DNA of 64,000 nucleotides from Candidatus Poseidoniaceae archaeon (GTDB lineage Archaea > Thermoplasmatota > Poseidoniia > Poseidoniales > Poseidoniaceae), in contig JASLKG010000005.1 in assembly GCA_030747695.1 (NCBI GenBank), forward strand, positions 212,599 through 276,598. Reading direction: 5' to 3'. The notes beneath the pieces are model-generated. The model was not told where the DNA came from. It saw only the letters and a list, made by a program, of their open reading frames with translations, and made no database searches. Shown piece after piece: positions 25,301 to 31,840 of the stretch. How positions within the stretch are numbered: position 1 is the stretch's first letter; every line of letters begins with the position of its first letter. The position numbers and the translations under genes were made by a program.

Positions 25301-27675
25301 ATCGGGCAGATCCTGGCAGTGCTGAACAAATCGCTGAAATATGCTCACAGTTAGAAGGGATTGGCGGAGTTATACATCTAGCACCATTAAGTTTGGCAGA
25401 TTCAACATGGGAATTAGAAGGTGCATCTAATCAAGTGAATTTATCATGCCAATCTTGGTTTGGTTTGCTCAAAGGGCTTGATTCAAAATTGGCTCCACTT
25501 TCAATTGGTTTAGTAGGTAGTGTGACTGCACTTGATGGGAGGCATGGCAACCTTGGTGAAAGATTTAATTCACTACAATGCGGTGCAAGCGGCGTCACCA
25601 AATCATATTCATTTGAACGAGAAAACATTCGTTGCAGAGCATTAGATTTGCATCCAGAGATAATTATTGATTCGTCAAAGGCTGCAGAAATAATCGAACG
25701 TGAAATGTTTGGAATTGGCGGAGAAATAGAAATTGGAATCGATAGAGACAATCGCCGTTGGACGTTAGTTAATTTTGCCGAAGATCTTGTTGAGGAAAGA
25801 CACCCATTACGTCCAGATGATATTTGGTTAGTAAGTGGAGGAGGGTCAGGAGTTACCGCCGCTTCTATAATTGGTGTTTCCAACGAATCGAAAAATTCTG
25901 GAGCGACATTTATTTTGTTGGGTAGGTCAAAATTAATTGAGGAAACTTCTGGATGGCTAAATTGGACCGATGAACAATTAAATCATCGAAAGGCAACTCT
26001 TCGCGAGACACTAATTTCAGAATCAGAAAATGGCAAAGTCACTATTGTAGAATGGAATAATGCTTGGACAAAGATGACACGCAGTAGGGATATATATCGT
26101 ACAATGAATCAAATTAAATCTGTCGGGAATTATGCAGAATATCATAGTGTTGATGTTACAGATAGTGCAGGAATAATAAGTGTAGTTAACGGACGTAGCA
26201 TCACAGGAATTGTACACGGTGCAGGTCTTGAAGAATCAAAACTTGTAAGCGACAAAACTTGGAATAAATTCGATTTAGTTGTTCGTGTTAAAGTAGATGG
26301 CTGGAAATCATTGGTAAGTGCTGCAGGTGAATCACTACGATTTGCTTGTTCATTCACTAGTGTTGCAGGCCGTTTTGGTAATGGTGGGCAAACAGATTAT
26401 GCTGCAGGTAACTCAATACTTGATGCAGAGATGGCCCGGTTAACAGCTAGTGGCAAATGCCGTGCAGTTGCAATAGGTTGGACAGGATGGCGCGATGTGG
26501 GTATGGCAACTAGAGGTTCAATAGAAGCAGTATTTGAAGCAGCAGGAATTGAAACACTTGCAGTAAATGAAGGAGTGAATATTTTTGTGGGCGAGGCATT
26601 AGCTGGTGGTAAACGTAGAGTCATTGGGTGTGGTAGTTTAGGACTGATGGACAGATTCAATTCATTTAGAGAAGCGCCATTAAAGTTACCAGCGGCAATG
26701 GCAGCATCTATTGCAGATCCCCGCAGATTCCCGCTAATTGACAAATTGTTGAGTGTTAATGAGAATCAGTCATTAGTTTCACAATGTACACTGTCATTAA
26801 AGAACCATCCCTTTTTGTCAGATCATGCGATTGAAGGAGTACCTTATCATCCAGGGGTAATGGCACTTGAGATGTTTGCAGAAAATGCATTGTTGATGCT
26901 TCCAGGACATTGCTTAGCTGGATTCGAACAAGTTACATTTGGTTTACCAGTGAAAATAATGAAAGGTAGTATGAATGTAAGAGTTGAGTCTATGTTAGAA
27001 AAATCAGAAGGCGACCTTAGATGGGTGCATTGTAAATTAGTTTCAGATTTGACAAATTCGAAGGGAGAAGTGTTCGGGGAACCGCGATTACATCACGAAG
27101 CACGCGTAAGGTTGATTGCAAAATGTGACGATTTATGCCCCTTTTTGCAAGGAGAAGTAGACCAAATCCCAGAAGTAGGAACTCCAGCAGATGGTGAACT
27201 ATTACATCATGCAAGTTTCATTTATCTCAGATATTTCCATGGGCCGAGATTCCAATCCCACGGAGGAGTCATACGAGGAGTTGAAGAGGGAGTCGATGGT
27301 ATTGCATTGATGAGACATCAATTACCAGCAACAGATCAATTTGCTGCAGAATCTAGTGGTGAAGAAGTACTTCTGGAAGCCCTACCAATGCTCATTGAAG
27401 CAGGATTCCAAAATGCAGGTCTCGCAGCAATGGAATCTGATGGGTACTCAAGTTTGCCAATTGGAATCGATTGGTCAACAATGTTACGTGTGCCTGAAAG
27501 AGATGAAAAGTTGCGAATGCGAAGCCTCAAAGTATCCAGTGAAGATACGGGCATAACTGTGCATGATGTTGTAATTGTTGGTGATGATGATGCACCAGTA
27601 CTTGCCCTCAAAGGTTTGAGACTCAAAGCCATGGGACAAGTGCCAGACGATCAAAAATTCACACTTTCGAGGTGA
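19345..27675 (+). CDS. Type I fatty acid/polyketide (PUFA-synthase-like) megasynthase
   Basis: A 2,776-residue synthase with domains in the order KS1, AT, ACP-like, KS2, ACP1, ACP2, KR, DH. KS1 (about 25-475) has Cys227, His361 and His400. AT (about 630-960) has Ser732 in GHSLGEY and the HAFH motif at 834-837, which indicates malonyl-CoA. A carrier-like segment near 1035-1110 carries LGMLDSD. KS2 (about 1120-1605) has Cys1332, His1480 in SHETYTPARGG and His1520. ACP1 and ACP2 (about 1680-1870) contain LGIDTVKQ, with Thr1714 and Thr1828 at the usual Ser position. KR has the nucleotide loop SGGGSG at 2164-2169 and Ser2339, Tyr2352, Asn2356. The double hot-dog DH (about 2450-2776) has His2494 in HxxxGxxxxP. 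There is no ER or thioesterase domain. GTG start overlaps the reductase stop; the transferase follows. Product unknown. Confidence 0.92.
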   Translation: MIFLITTRDGKPCDGLEQYPFEPIAVVGMAALMPDAKDIEQFWQNIIDAHVSIKEVPKERWDPQIYWENGEPGKVTEGKTYSKIGAFVEGYEFDWRRWRQPPGTLPQIDPCQLWAVTVSASAIENAGYGEGGKDFDRASCGVIFANALGGENRSESNIRVYSAEVRKIAIDNGATPEQADAMVEQICEGKPRIDEDTMPGELANVVSGRVANLLDLQGPNYSTDAACASSMAAILDACKLLQSRQVDTMLAGATDRCMEAPTYAKFSAIGALSSSHSTPFDARANGFVMGEGAGVLLLKRLSDAIQDEDDIKAVIRGVGGSSDGRGKGITAPSQRGQVQAVSRAYNQAGYEPSTVELVEAHGTSTKVGDATELSTLSLLWSGLDGGDHVAVGSVKSQIGHLKAAAGIAGIMKACNSVYHATIPPSAGFVTPNPTVEWDKIPFFVPTQARDWPEPENNPRRAGVSAFGFGGTNFHIAIEGYSPEFHSKIATHWEEKWREYSGKKVNSDSILDVSANPSLTHEELKSVEGGLLLISGSNVDEVKEKLQATNTPSTNFDNNPKGKRLSKELSESWDYTGNDPVRMAVIATSWVDFDKKKELAIKSLDDKAKWGFLASQGVLVTDDPPLPHNAKIAHMYPGQGSQYVGMTLDLHTRFSGVGEVWEKSDKTMVEVLDGETLSSFVLRNNLSKEELVESEYKLKQTEYTQPAMLTADLAIESVLNAHGYVPDMVAGHSLGEYAALMSAGILDMDGALRAAAARGTEMGSVEIEDKGLMASITAPYTAIEEILGEVEGYVIAANKNSPKMTVIAGETEPMKAAIKRFESEGYQCVILQTSHAFHSKIVAPANEPLRRFLENIDINWPKIPITSNFDGGWYPMNDGSEAKPAILSKLAPQMASSVEWTTQIESMYAAGARVFIEVGPKRALTVFASQILEEKDGIPIMTNHPKAGGISTLLTAMGNLALAGRVPKWPSDNSSHLTEAFRAGPIEAYVEVTNSIPATPLKQRAKPLPSGGGNNNSSLSIRDSEIAILANPDQSKEILVGELIASRTGYPVKMCKGAIDMRKTLGMLDSDIQEIITIVNSQCETDPEWDVSKATTIADITRWIITAPQIREQIKINSVDKRTVDPYVVTGISLGLPGGDKVFDEDNFEKLIRGETCISEVSDEYKQRLLDKNIVRLIKNRDGSVGMEAATEFGDIPQLAGLRGGFDPAEEFGIDPKVLKAWDISTQLACAAGLLALRDAGIPLTPVEQVGKGGLRLIRSWEIPSVYRERTGIVFSSCFAGHQMAAKHAKSGANDGEGNFDRRYLFQILNMGHSQFAQYIGARGPNTTINLACASATAAFGVAEDWLNSDRCDRVIIISADDVTNDDLWEWIGGGFAASGAASTSNIVEDAALPFDKRRDGLVLGMGAAAFVVERKSQSDARGVQPIAELLGTMTANSAFHGTRLDVNHVAQTVNHFIAEMEGKWGLDRSKMAPKTVFFSHETYTPARGGSAQAEVKALRETFGDSTDALVIANTKGFTGHPMGVGIEDASMFHGLNTGMIPPIANHKEVDPELGDLNLSKGGNHSNLKYGMRFAAGFGSQIALSLVRKYDYIGERIDKSKLLSWNQSLAGTNNIQLRILQNKLVAYVDGENNLHGGIQGDEYAIANIEPTSSQIVIEVEPEPEPEPKLEPELPKSVNQSGITPVVIEVVVAHTGYPADFVELDQDLEGELGIDTVKQAEIMADIREKFNLPVDEDFILSDYPTLNHFVSYIQRMTGGEVLPTLVPSTTEEEDFELPTEPVAPVESKVEVSDEGGIKPKLIAVVVKHTGYPEDFIEMDQDLEGELGIDTVKQAEIMGDVREIFSLPVDEDFVLADHPTLNHFVSYIQRMTGGEVLPTLVPSTTEEEDFELPTEPEIQEVIASEPIVEPIQIESSTNTRRWQVEVEPCPAISDPLPVSGTIVLTQDIWGVADALAVRLKERGLSIAKIGFEYGAKSVSEQEELSGHTYRADPGSAEQIAEICSQLEGIGGVIHLAPLSLADSTWELEGASNQVNLSCQSWFGLLKGLDSKLAPLSIGLVGSVTALDGRHGNLGERFNSLQCGASGVTKSYSFERENIRCRALDLHPEIIIDSSKAAEIIEREMFGIGGEIEIGIDRDNRRWTLVNFAEDLVEERHPLRPDDIWLVSGGGSGVTAASIIGVSNESKNSGATFILLGRSKLIEETSGWLNWTDEQLNHRKATLRETLISESENGKVTIVEWNNAWTKMTRSRDIYRTMNQIKSVGNYAEYHSVDVTDSAGIISVVNGRSITGIVHGAGLEESKLVSDKTWNKFDLVVRVKVDGWKSLVSAAGESLRFACSFTSVAGRFGNGGQTDYAAGNSILDAEMARLTASGKCRAVAIGWTGWRDVGMATRGSIEAVFEAAGIETLAVNEGVNIFVGEALAGGKRRVIGCGSLGLMDRFNSFREAPLKLPAAMAASIADPRRFPLIDKLLSVNENQSLVSQCTLSLKNHPFLSDHAIEGVPYHPGVMALEMFAENALLMLPGHCLAGFEQVTFGLPVKIMKGSMNVRVESMLEKSEGDLRWVHCKLVSDLTNSKGEVFGEPRLHHEARVRLIAKCDDLCPFLQGEVDQIPEVGTPADGELLHHASFIYLRYFHGPRFQSHGGVIRGVEEGVDGIALMRHQLPATDQFAAESSGEEVLLEALPMLIEAGFQNAGLAAMESDGYSSLPIGIDWSTMLRVPERDEKLRMRSLKVSSEDTGITVHDVVIVGDDDAPVLALKGLRLKAMGQVPDDQKFTLSR
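22372..22380 (+). repeat. Homopolymer of nine G in the AT/ACP-like linker
   Basis: Nine consecutive G encode the glycines of SGGGNNNS at about residues 1010-1015 of the megasynthase. In an AT-rich gene this is a conspicuous slippage-prone tract; a change of one base would truncate the protein after the AT domain. In this sequence the frame is intact. Confidence 0.7.
24566..24682 (+). repeat. 117-bp exact direct repeat, copy 1 (end of ACP1 plus linker)
   Basis: Copy 1 encodes the last helix of ACP1 (HFVSYIQRMTGGEVLP) and the acidic linker that follows. It is identical base for base to 24908-25024, offset 342 bases, which is exactly one 114-residue carrier unit. Confidence 0.9.
24908..25024 (+). 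repeat. 117-bp exact direct repeat, copy 2 (end of ACP2 plus linker)
   Basis: Copy 2 is identical to 24566-24682, including synonymous positions. The rest of each carrier unit is similar but not identical, which suggests either a fairly recent tandem duplication or continuing gene conversion over the 3' part. Confidence 0.9.
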
Positions 27676-27679
27676 GATA

Positions 27680-28369
27680 TTGGAAATAATTGATCCGCCC
27701 AAGGGTCCTAGAATGCTACTTGCTAGAAAATTGATTACAAATTGTTCTAGCGTATTGGCAGAAGAATTAGGGCGTGCGACTCAAAAAAGGAAAGAAGACC
27801 ATAATTCTGGACGTTTGTTATTGGAAGAATGTTTAGAGGAGTGGGGTGTTCCTGTAAATTTGATTGAAGTAAGACGCACTCCGGAAAGAGCACCATATTT
27901 GTCATGGATTGAAGGCACATGGAGAAATAATCCATTACCTGGAATTAGTTTAGGCCATTCAGGTAAATGGGCTGTTTGTGCATTGATAGAAAAGGGATGG
28001 TGGATTGGCATTGATGCTGAACCAGCTAACCGAGGAATTCAAAAAAACACATTTGATATGATTTCTTGTGGTGATGAACTTGATTGGTTACGAAATAATC
28101 CAGATCAAGCAATCAGAATTTGGACTGCAAAAGAGGCAATACAGAAATCGGAAAGGATGGGGATGAATTTGAATCCAAGAACGATTTTATTAGACAAATA
28201 TATTGTGAAATCATTAGTTTATGATGATTTAATGGTTTCAATTGCATGGAGGAGAGCAGGAGAAAATCCAAAAACACCTGAGGATGAGTTATTGGAATTG
28301 ACTAGAGCCGCAATGAAAGATAACCCAGATTTTTCAATCGGATGCAAAACATCTCGCAATGCAATATAG
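27680..28369 (+). CDS. Sfp-type 4'-phosphopantetheinyl transferase
   Basis: This 229-residue enzyme would move phosphopantetheine from CoA to the carrier domains of the megasynthase. It has the magnesium-binding pair Asp112 and Glu114 in GIDAEP and the WTAKEA motif (148-153) whose Glu152 completes the triad, preceded by a substrate-helix strand GISLGHSGKWAVCAL, as in Sfp and PfaE. The TTG start at 27680 follows AGGTGAG, which also contains the megasynthase stop, so the two genes are almost certainly co-translated. The enzyme is normally specific for Ser in the carrier motif, which makes the Thr of both upstream carriers notable. The C-terminal 40 residues are poorly conserved in appearance. 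Confidence 0.88.
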   Translation: MEIIDPPKGPRMLLARKLITNCSSVLAEELGRATQKRKEDHNSGRLLLEECLEEWGVPVNLIEVRRTPERAPYLSWIEGTWRNNPLPGISLGHSGKWAVCALIEKGWWIGIDAEPANRGIQKNTFDMISCGDELDWLRNNPDQAIRIWTAKEAIQKSERMGMNLNPRTILLDKYIVKSLVYDDLMVSIAWRRAGENPKTPEDELLELTRAAMKDNPDFSIGCKTSRNAI

Positions 28370-28405
28370 GCATGAATTAAAAAGCAATCAGAGGATGAGA
28401 TTTCT

Positions 28406-28792
28406 ATGGAAAAGAGTTTGTGGAAGTGGATTGGCTCTTCTGCAGTCCTTGCATCAATGTGCTGTTTACCATCAGTAGTAATGGTAATGTTTGGGCTGGC
28501 TTCTGTTTCGACTGCAGCAGCACTTTCAGACAAATTGTATTGGGGTCCGTTTAGATGGTGGTTGTATTTAGCAACTCTACTATTTCTTGGATATGGATTA
28601 TACCGTTATTTCAGAGCGGATGGCATCTGTACTATTGATGATGTGAAGAGAGAAAAACAGAAAGTAGTAAACACGACATTGCTCGTTTTGGTTTCAACGA
28701 TTGCACTGTATTTGATCTGGAATTATTTGATTCTTGAATTAATTGGAATAGCGGTTGGGCTTCCTTGGGAAGAAACTGCATTTTGGAATTGA
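28406..28792 (+). CDS. Small three-helix membrane protein, MerT-like
   Basis: The 128-residue protein has hydrophobic helices at about 9-40, 48-66 and 88-118. The first carries a Cys pair in ASMCCLPSVV, and another Cys occurs in DGICTIDD after the second helix. A Cys-Cys pair in the first membrane helix followed by a cytoplasmic Cys is the arrangement of MerT-family mercury transporters, but no MerP, MerA or regulator is nearby, and sequence similarity elsewhere is weak. It starts 36 bases after the transferase stop on the same strand and may be the last gene of the acyl-synthase operon, in which case a lipid-related role is also possible. Confidence 0.55.
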   Translation: MEKSLWKWIGSSAVLASMCCLPSVVMVMFGLASVSTAAALSDKLYWGPFRWWLYLATLLFLGYGLYRYFRADGICTIDDVKREKQKVVNTTLLVLVSTIALYLIWNYLILELIGIAVGLPWEETAFWN

Positions 28793-30199
28793 TCACGCAT
28801 TCAGGTTTCTAATGTCAGGGGATTGGTCAGCAACGATGAACTCCAGCATAGCCGCCCACATCACGAATTCCATGCTTTTCTCAAGTTCTTCTTGACCACC
28901 GACTTCAGCAACCATATTGTCGAGGGTGTCAGACGGTGAATGATAAGCGGAGTAATCTTCATCATAGGCCCCTAGATGGAATATTGTTTGTGCACCAAGG
29001 TTTCGGAATGTGACGTGATCAGAACGACCGAAAGTGTCCTCGTGAACATCAAAAACTCTGTTATGATGCTCATCCCAGTGCTGATCACATCCAGCACCAT
29101 AACTGCCATTTATTGATAGATTACGCTCTGCATTGAGAATTCCAAAATGGACGTGATCAAGCACATTGGTGATTTCGACATCTTGCACATCAGGATTAGC
29201 ATCTGGTCCAGACCAGGCATGGTATGGAAAGAAGTCACCAGTCCCTCCTTTCTTAGCAGGCCAAGACATACCCATCATATCCATATTGATATAGAACTCT
29301 AATTCTTTGTCATGAGGTAGACAGTAATCACATTGATTGTTAGCGAAGGCATTGGAACCGCGAAGTCCTTCTTCTTCACTAGACCATAAGGCGAGAAAAG
29401 TGTCACAATCGAATGTTAGATCTACAAATGCACGAGCGAACAGCATCATGGTGACAGTACCTGCAGTATTGTCGTATGCGCCCTCATATGTGCCTCCTCC
29501 GGGGGGGCCGCCAGGGAACATGATGTCCATATGAGCCCCCATCCCTTGTACACAGTCATCGTTACGTCCATCTTTCCATGCAATAATATTGAGACTCTCA
29601 GGTTCTGTTGGATTTCCATGATCTATTACTCTCAGGATGTGAGTTTCATAGCCGAGCCCCTCAAAATGCCCTTGGAAGAATGAAGCAGCCCGCTCAAATG
29701 CAGGATTAGGGCTCCCCATCCAGCGATTAACATATCCTCCACATTTTGAGGAGTCAGAGCAAACACTAGTTATGAAGTCCATCTTTTCGAACCATTCTTC
29801 GCCGGTAACTATCGGTGTTCCATCAGTAATCGGGACATTAACGATTTCACTGCGTCCATTGTCATCGGTGAAAGTGATGTTTACACTAGTGACGTATGGT
29901 GTTGTCAGGATCCAACCGGCTACAGTTTCTTCTCCAGCAGTGACCTGATGGCTCTTCACATATGTTCCATTAACAAATAATAGCACATCTTCCTGAGTCG
30001 ATATACTGTTACCTTTTCCTTCCAGAGTGAAGTCATGAAATTCTCCATTTCTTAGAATTATGTCATTAGGATTAGCAAAATCAATTTGAAAGGCCGAATC
30101 TACATCTATCTCCTTAACTTCAGATTCACCAAAGCACCCTGAAAGCGGTGCTAGAACAAAAATACCAACCAGTACTAGTGCAGTCATCTTCTTGTCCAT
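28793..30199 (-). CDS. Secreted M28-family zinc peptidase lipoprotein
   Basis: About 468 residues. The ATG at 30199 begins a lipoprotein signal with a KK start, a hydrophobic stretch and the lipobox LSGC; an ATG at 30253 would place 18 extra residues ahead of it. A beta-rich region of about 120 residues precedes the peptidase domain. The two-zinc M28 motifs are visible in order: a His-Asp in MGAHMDIMF, Asp in GAYDNTAGT, the catalytic Glu pair in WSSEEEGLRGS, Asp in YINMDMMG, and His in a C-terminal IFHLGAYDEDYSAYHSPSD segment. It would cleave peptides outside the cell and fits a protein-degrading lifestyle. It converges with the small membrane protein gene with no gap. Confidence 0.88.
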   Translation of the reverse strand: MDKKMTALVLVGIFVLAPLSGCFGESEVKEIDVDSAFQIDFANPNDIILRNGEFHDFTLEGKGNSISTQEDVLLFVNGTYVKSHQVTAGEETVAGWILTTPYVTSVNITFTDDNGRSEIVNVPITDGTPIVTGEEWFEKMDFITSVCSDSSKCGGYVNRWMGSPNPAFERAASFFQGHFEGLGYETHILRVIDHGNPTEPESLNIIAWKDGRNDDCVQGMGAHMDIMFPGGPPGGGTYEGAYDNTAGTVTMMLFARAFVDLTFDCDTFLALWSSEEEGLRGSNAFANNQCDYCLPHDKELEFYINMDMMGMSWPAKKGGTGDFFPYHAWSGPDANPDVQDVEITNVLDHVHFGILNAERNLSINGSYGAGCDQHWDEHHNRVFDVHEDTFGRSDHVTFRNLGAQTIFHLGAYDEDYSAYHSPSDTLDNMVAEVGGQEELEKSMEFVMWAAMLEFIVADQSPDIRNLNA

Positions 30200-30254
30200 A
30201 CATCTCGCGTTGTATAACTCATTGATGAATATATTCAATCTACGTATTATCAAA

Positions 30255-30282
30255 AAGGTGCGGATAGCGCTATCCGCACCTT
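30255..30282. repeat. 28-bp perfect palindrome made of tRNA-Gly 3'-end sequence
   Basis: Arms of 14 bases (AAGGTGCGGATAGC and its complement) join with no spacer. The sequence AGGTGCGGATAGCG at 30256-30269 is identical to 31723-31736, which is the complement of the 3' acceptor end of the tRNA-Gly gene plus three flanking bases. The palindrome can be read as an attachment-site-like copy, as an inverted duplication of the tRNA end, or as a terminator-like hairpin upstream of the peptidase. Confidence 0.75.
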
Positions 30283-30435
30283 AGTCAAAACCGTTGTATT
30301 GAAAGTCATACCCGTGTGGAATAAATGTCCAAAATTTGAGCATATTATTGACGAATAAGACAAACTTCCATATTTCCCGATTCCGGTAAAATATCGACGA
30401 AACGTGTAACTTTCTAGCATAGAATATTCAAGCCT

Positions 30436-31476
30436 CTAGAATAATTCAATATAACTTCGAAATTGTTTAGATAAAAGCGAGAGTTCTTTGAGTTGGATCC
30501 ATGCATAAAAGCTGATACCAAAAAGACCAAGCGGAAATGCAACAAAAAATAGGTCAACAAAGAGTACTCCTAGAAAGTCCCCAATGTTAGAAAAAGACTG
30601 ATTATTTAGTACAAAAGGGAAAGGAGTAGTAAATACAAAAAATGTCCACATGGTTGCCAAAAAAGCATTACCTGTAGAGACAATCCTCCTACTAGGACTA
30701 GTATATGTTAGACAATCTAAAATCCTCTTCATCATTTGCTTTATTTCCATTTTCATCGAATCATATTCAGAACTCATACTCTTTGGGGGGAACATGTTGA
30801 ACCATCCTTCAGCACAGTCATTCATCATGCCAACCAAAAGAATAATGTCATCTATTCTCCAACTTCCCCAACGTTTTGTCTGAAGTTTATCCAGCATTAC
30901 CAAATGTACTGATAATATATATTCGAAGTTAGAAAATTCCAGCAGCAGAGAGTCTTCATAACTTGGATTCTCTGATAGATGGTTTAGGACTATTGCTGCA
31001 TCATGCACTTCTTCTGATTTTGAGATTTGCTTCCCATAATGCATCCATTGTTCTTTAGAATTTTCCTCCGTGAAAATTTCAGGGTATTCCTCAATATTTC
31101 TAACTAAATCAATCATTTTCTCAAATATTATTCTTCTTTCAGTTATCGGAATCAATCGATCTACTATTCCCACTTTGTCACTTGAATCACAATAGTCACA
31201 CAAAGATGCGATAGAACTCTTAATGATCTCACCATCTCCCAATCTAATTCCCGTTCTAATCTTGATTACCATATGATCGATAATAGAATATTCTCCGGCA
31301 GAAATCATGGCTTCTTCATCGTTGTATACTTGATTCACGTCACCCATCACGACAGAATCTTCTATTGCCAAAGATAGTGAAGTATGTACAGTATCACCTG
31401 ACATTGGTGGAGAGGGAATCCATTCAGAACCAGTCCACATCCATTTTCCATCTGGGCTAAAAGTTGGACTTGACAC
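30436..31476 (-). CDS. Hypothetical membrane protein with N-terminal DGKWMWTGSEW motif
   Basis: The family is not recognised. The 346-residue protein begins with FSPDGKWMWTGSEWIPSPP, a short Trp motif of the SHOCT/DUF2510-like type that often sits at the ends of membrane proteins. The central 200 residues are helical and charged, and two transmembrane helices follow at about 270-295 (ATMWTFFVFTTPFPFVL) and 305-330. Lysine and isoleucine content is high and codon use looks somewhat more AT-rich than neighbours. It lies alone between two copies of the tRNA-Gly 3' end, so it may be a recent insertion; no integrase is present. It could be a remnant cargo gene. Confidence 0.65.
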   Translation of the reverse strand: MSSPTFSPDGKWMWTGSEWIPSPPMSGDTVHTSLSLAIEDSVVMGDVNQVYNDEEAMISAGEYSIIDHMVIKIRTGIRLGDGEIIKSSIASLCDYCDSSDKVGIVDRLIPITERRIIFEKMIDLVRNIEEYPEIFTEENSKEQWMHYGKQISKSEEVHDAAIVLNHLSENPSYEDSLLLEFSNFEYILSVHLVMLDKLQTKRWGSWRIDDIILLVGMMNDCAEGWFNMFPPKSMSSEYDSMKMEIKQMMKRILDCLTYTSPSRRIVSTGNAFLATMWTFFVFTTPFPFVLNNQSFSNIGDFLGVLFVDLFFVAFPLGLFGISFYAWIQLKELSLLSKQFRSYIELF

Positions 31477-31725
31477 AACATCTGTAAATCATGATAGTTT
31501 ATTGATTAATTCCCGTAATCAAAGAATATAACGAAAAATATGAGGAAATAGTCGGTGTTCTTGCCTTTCAGGTATGGTTCACGGCGGGTTGAGGTTGGGT
31601 TGAGGTATACGTAGAAAGATAATTGTTGAAATCGTGTCAAATAATGGCATGTGAAACAACCGTACCGATTGAATTACCGGAAAGTGGAACTTTTTGCCCG
31701 CAGCAAAGCCGGTGAAAAAGGTAGG
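31477..31725. other. Non-coding spacer between hypothetical gene and tRNA-Gly
   Basis: I see no gene in these 249 bases. They contain an 11-base tandem repeat, GGGTTGAGGTT then GGGTTGAGGTA, at 31586-31607. The end next to the tRNA (31723-31736) is one copy of the 14-base direct repeat shared with the palindrome at 30255. Confidence 0.6.
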
Positions 31726-31797
31726 TGCGGATAGCGGGAGTCGAACCCACGACATGAGGTTGGAAACCTCAGGTGATAGCCACTTCACCATATCCGC
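31726..31797 (-). tRNA. tRNA-Gly (anticodon TCC)
   Basis: On the minus strand the gene folds into a cloverleaf. The acceptor stem pairs GCGGATA with TATCCGC, the anticodon arm TGAGG/CCTCA encloses the loop TTTCCAA with anticodon TCC, and the T arm GTGGG/CCCGC encloses TTCGACT. The discriminator base is A and CCA is not encoded (the next bases are CCT), as expected in many archaea. No intron is visible. Its 3' end is repeated at 30256-30269. Confidence 0.93.
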
Positions 31798-31840
31798 GAA
31801 GCAATTTGGGGGAGGGCGTCCCCCTCTTAGCCGATTCGGT

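Noticed and set aside
25431-25883. Long minus-strand frame opposite the KR domain of the megasynthase
   Set aside because: The sense strand codes an unbroken, catalytically complete KR; the opposite frame is Ser/Pro-rich with no motif.
19345-27675. Possibility that the megasynthase is bacterial contamination joined to an archaeal contig
   Set aside because: Base composition, non-AUG starts and GTGA overlaps resemble the neighbouring archaeal genes and there is no visible composition break, but I could not test coverage.
30255-30282. Palindrome interpreted only as an intrinsic terminator
   Set aside because: No T-run follows on either strand and its sequence equals the tRNA-Gly 3' end, which a plain terminator would not explain.
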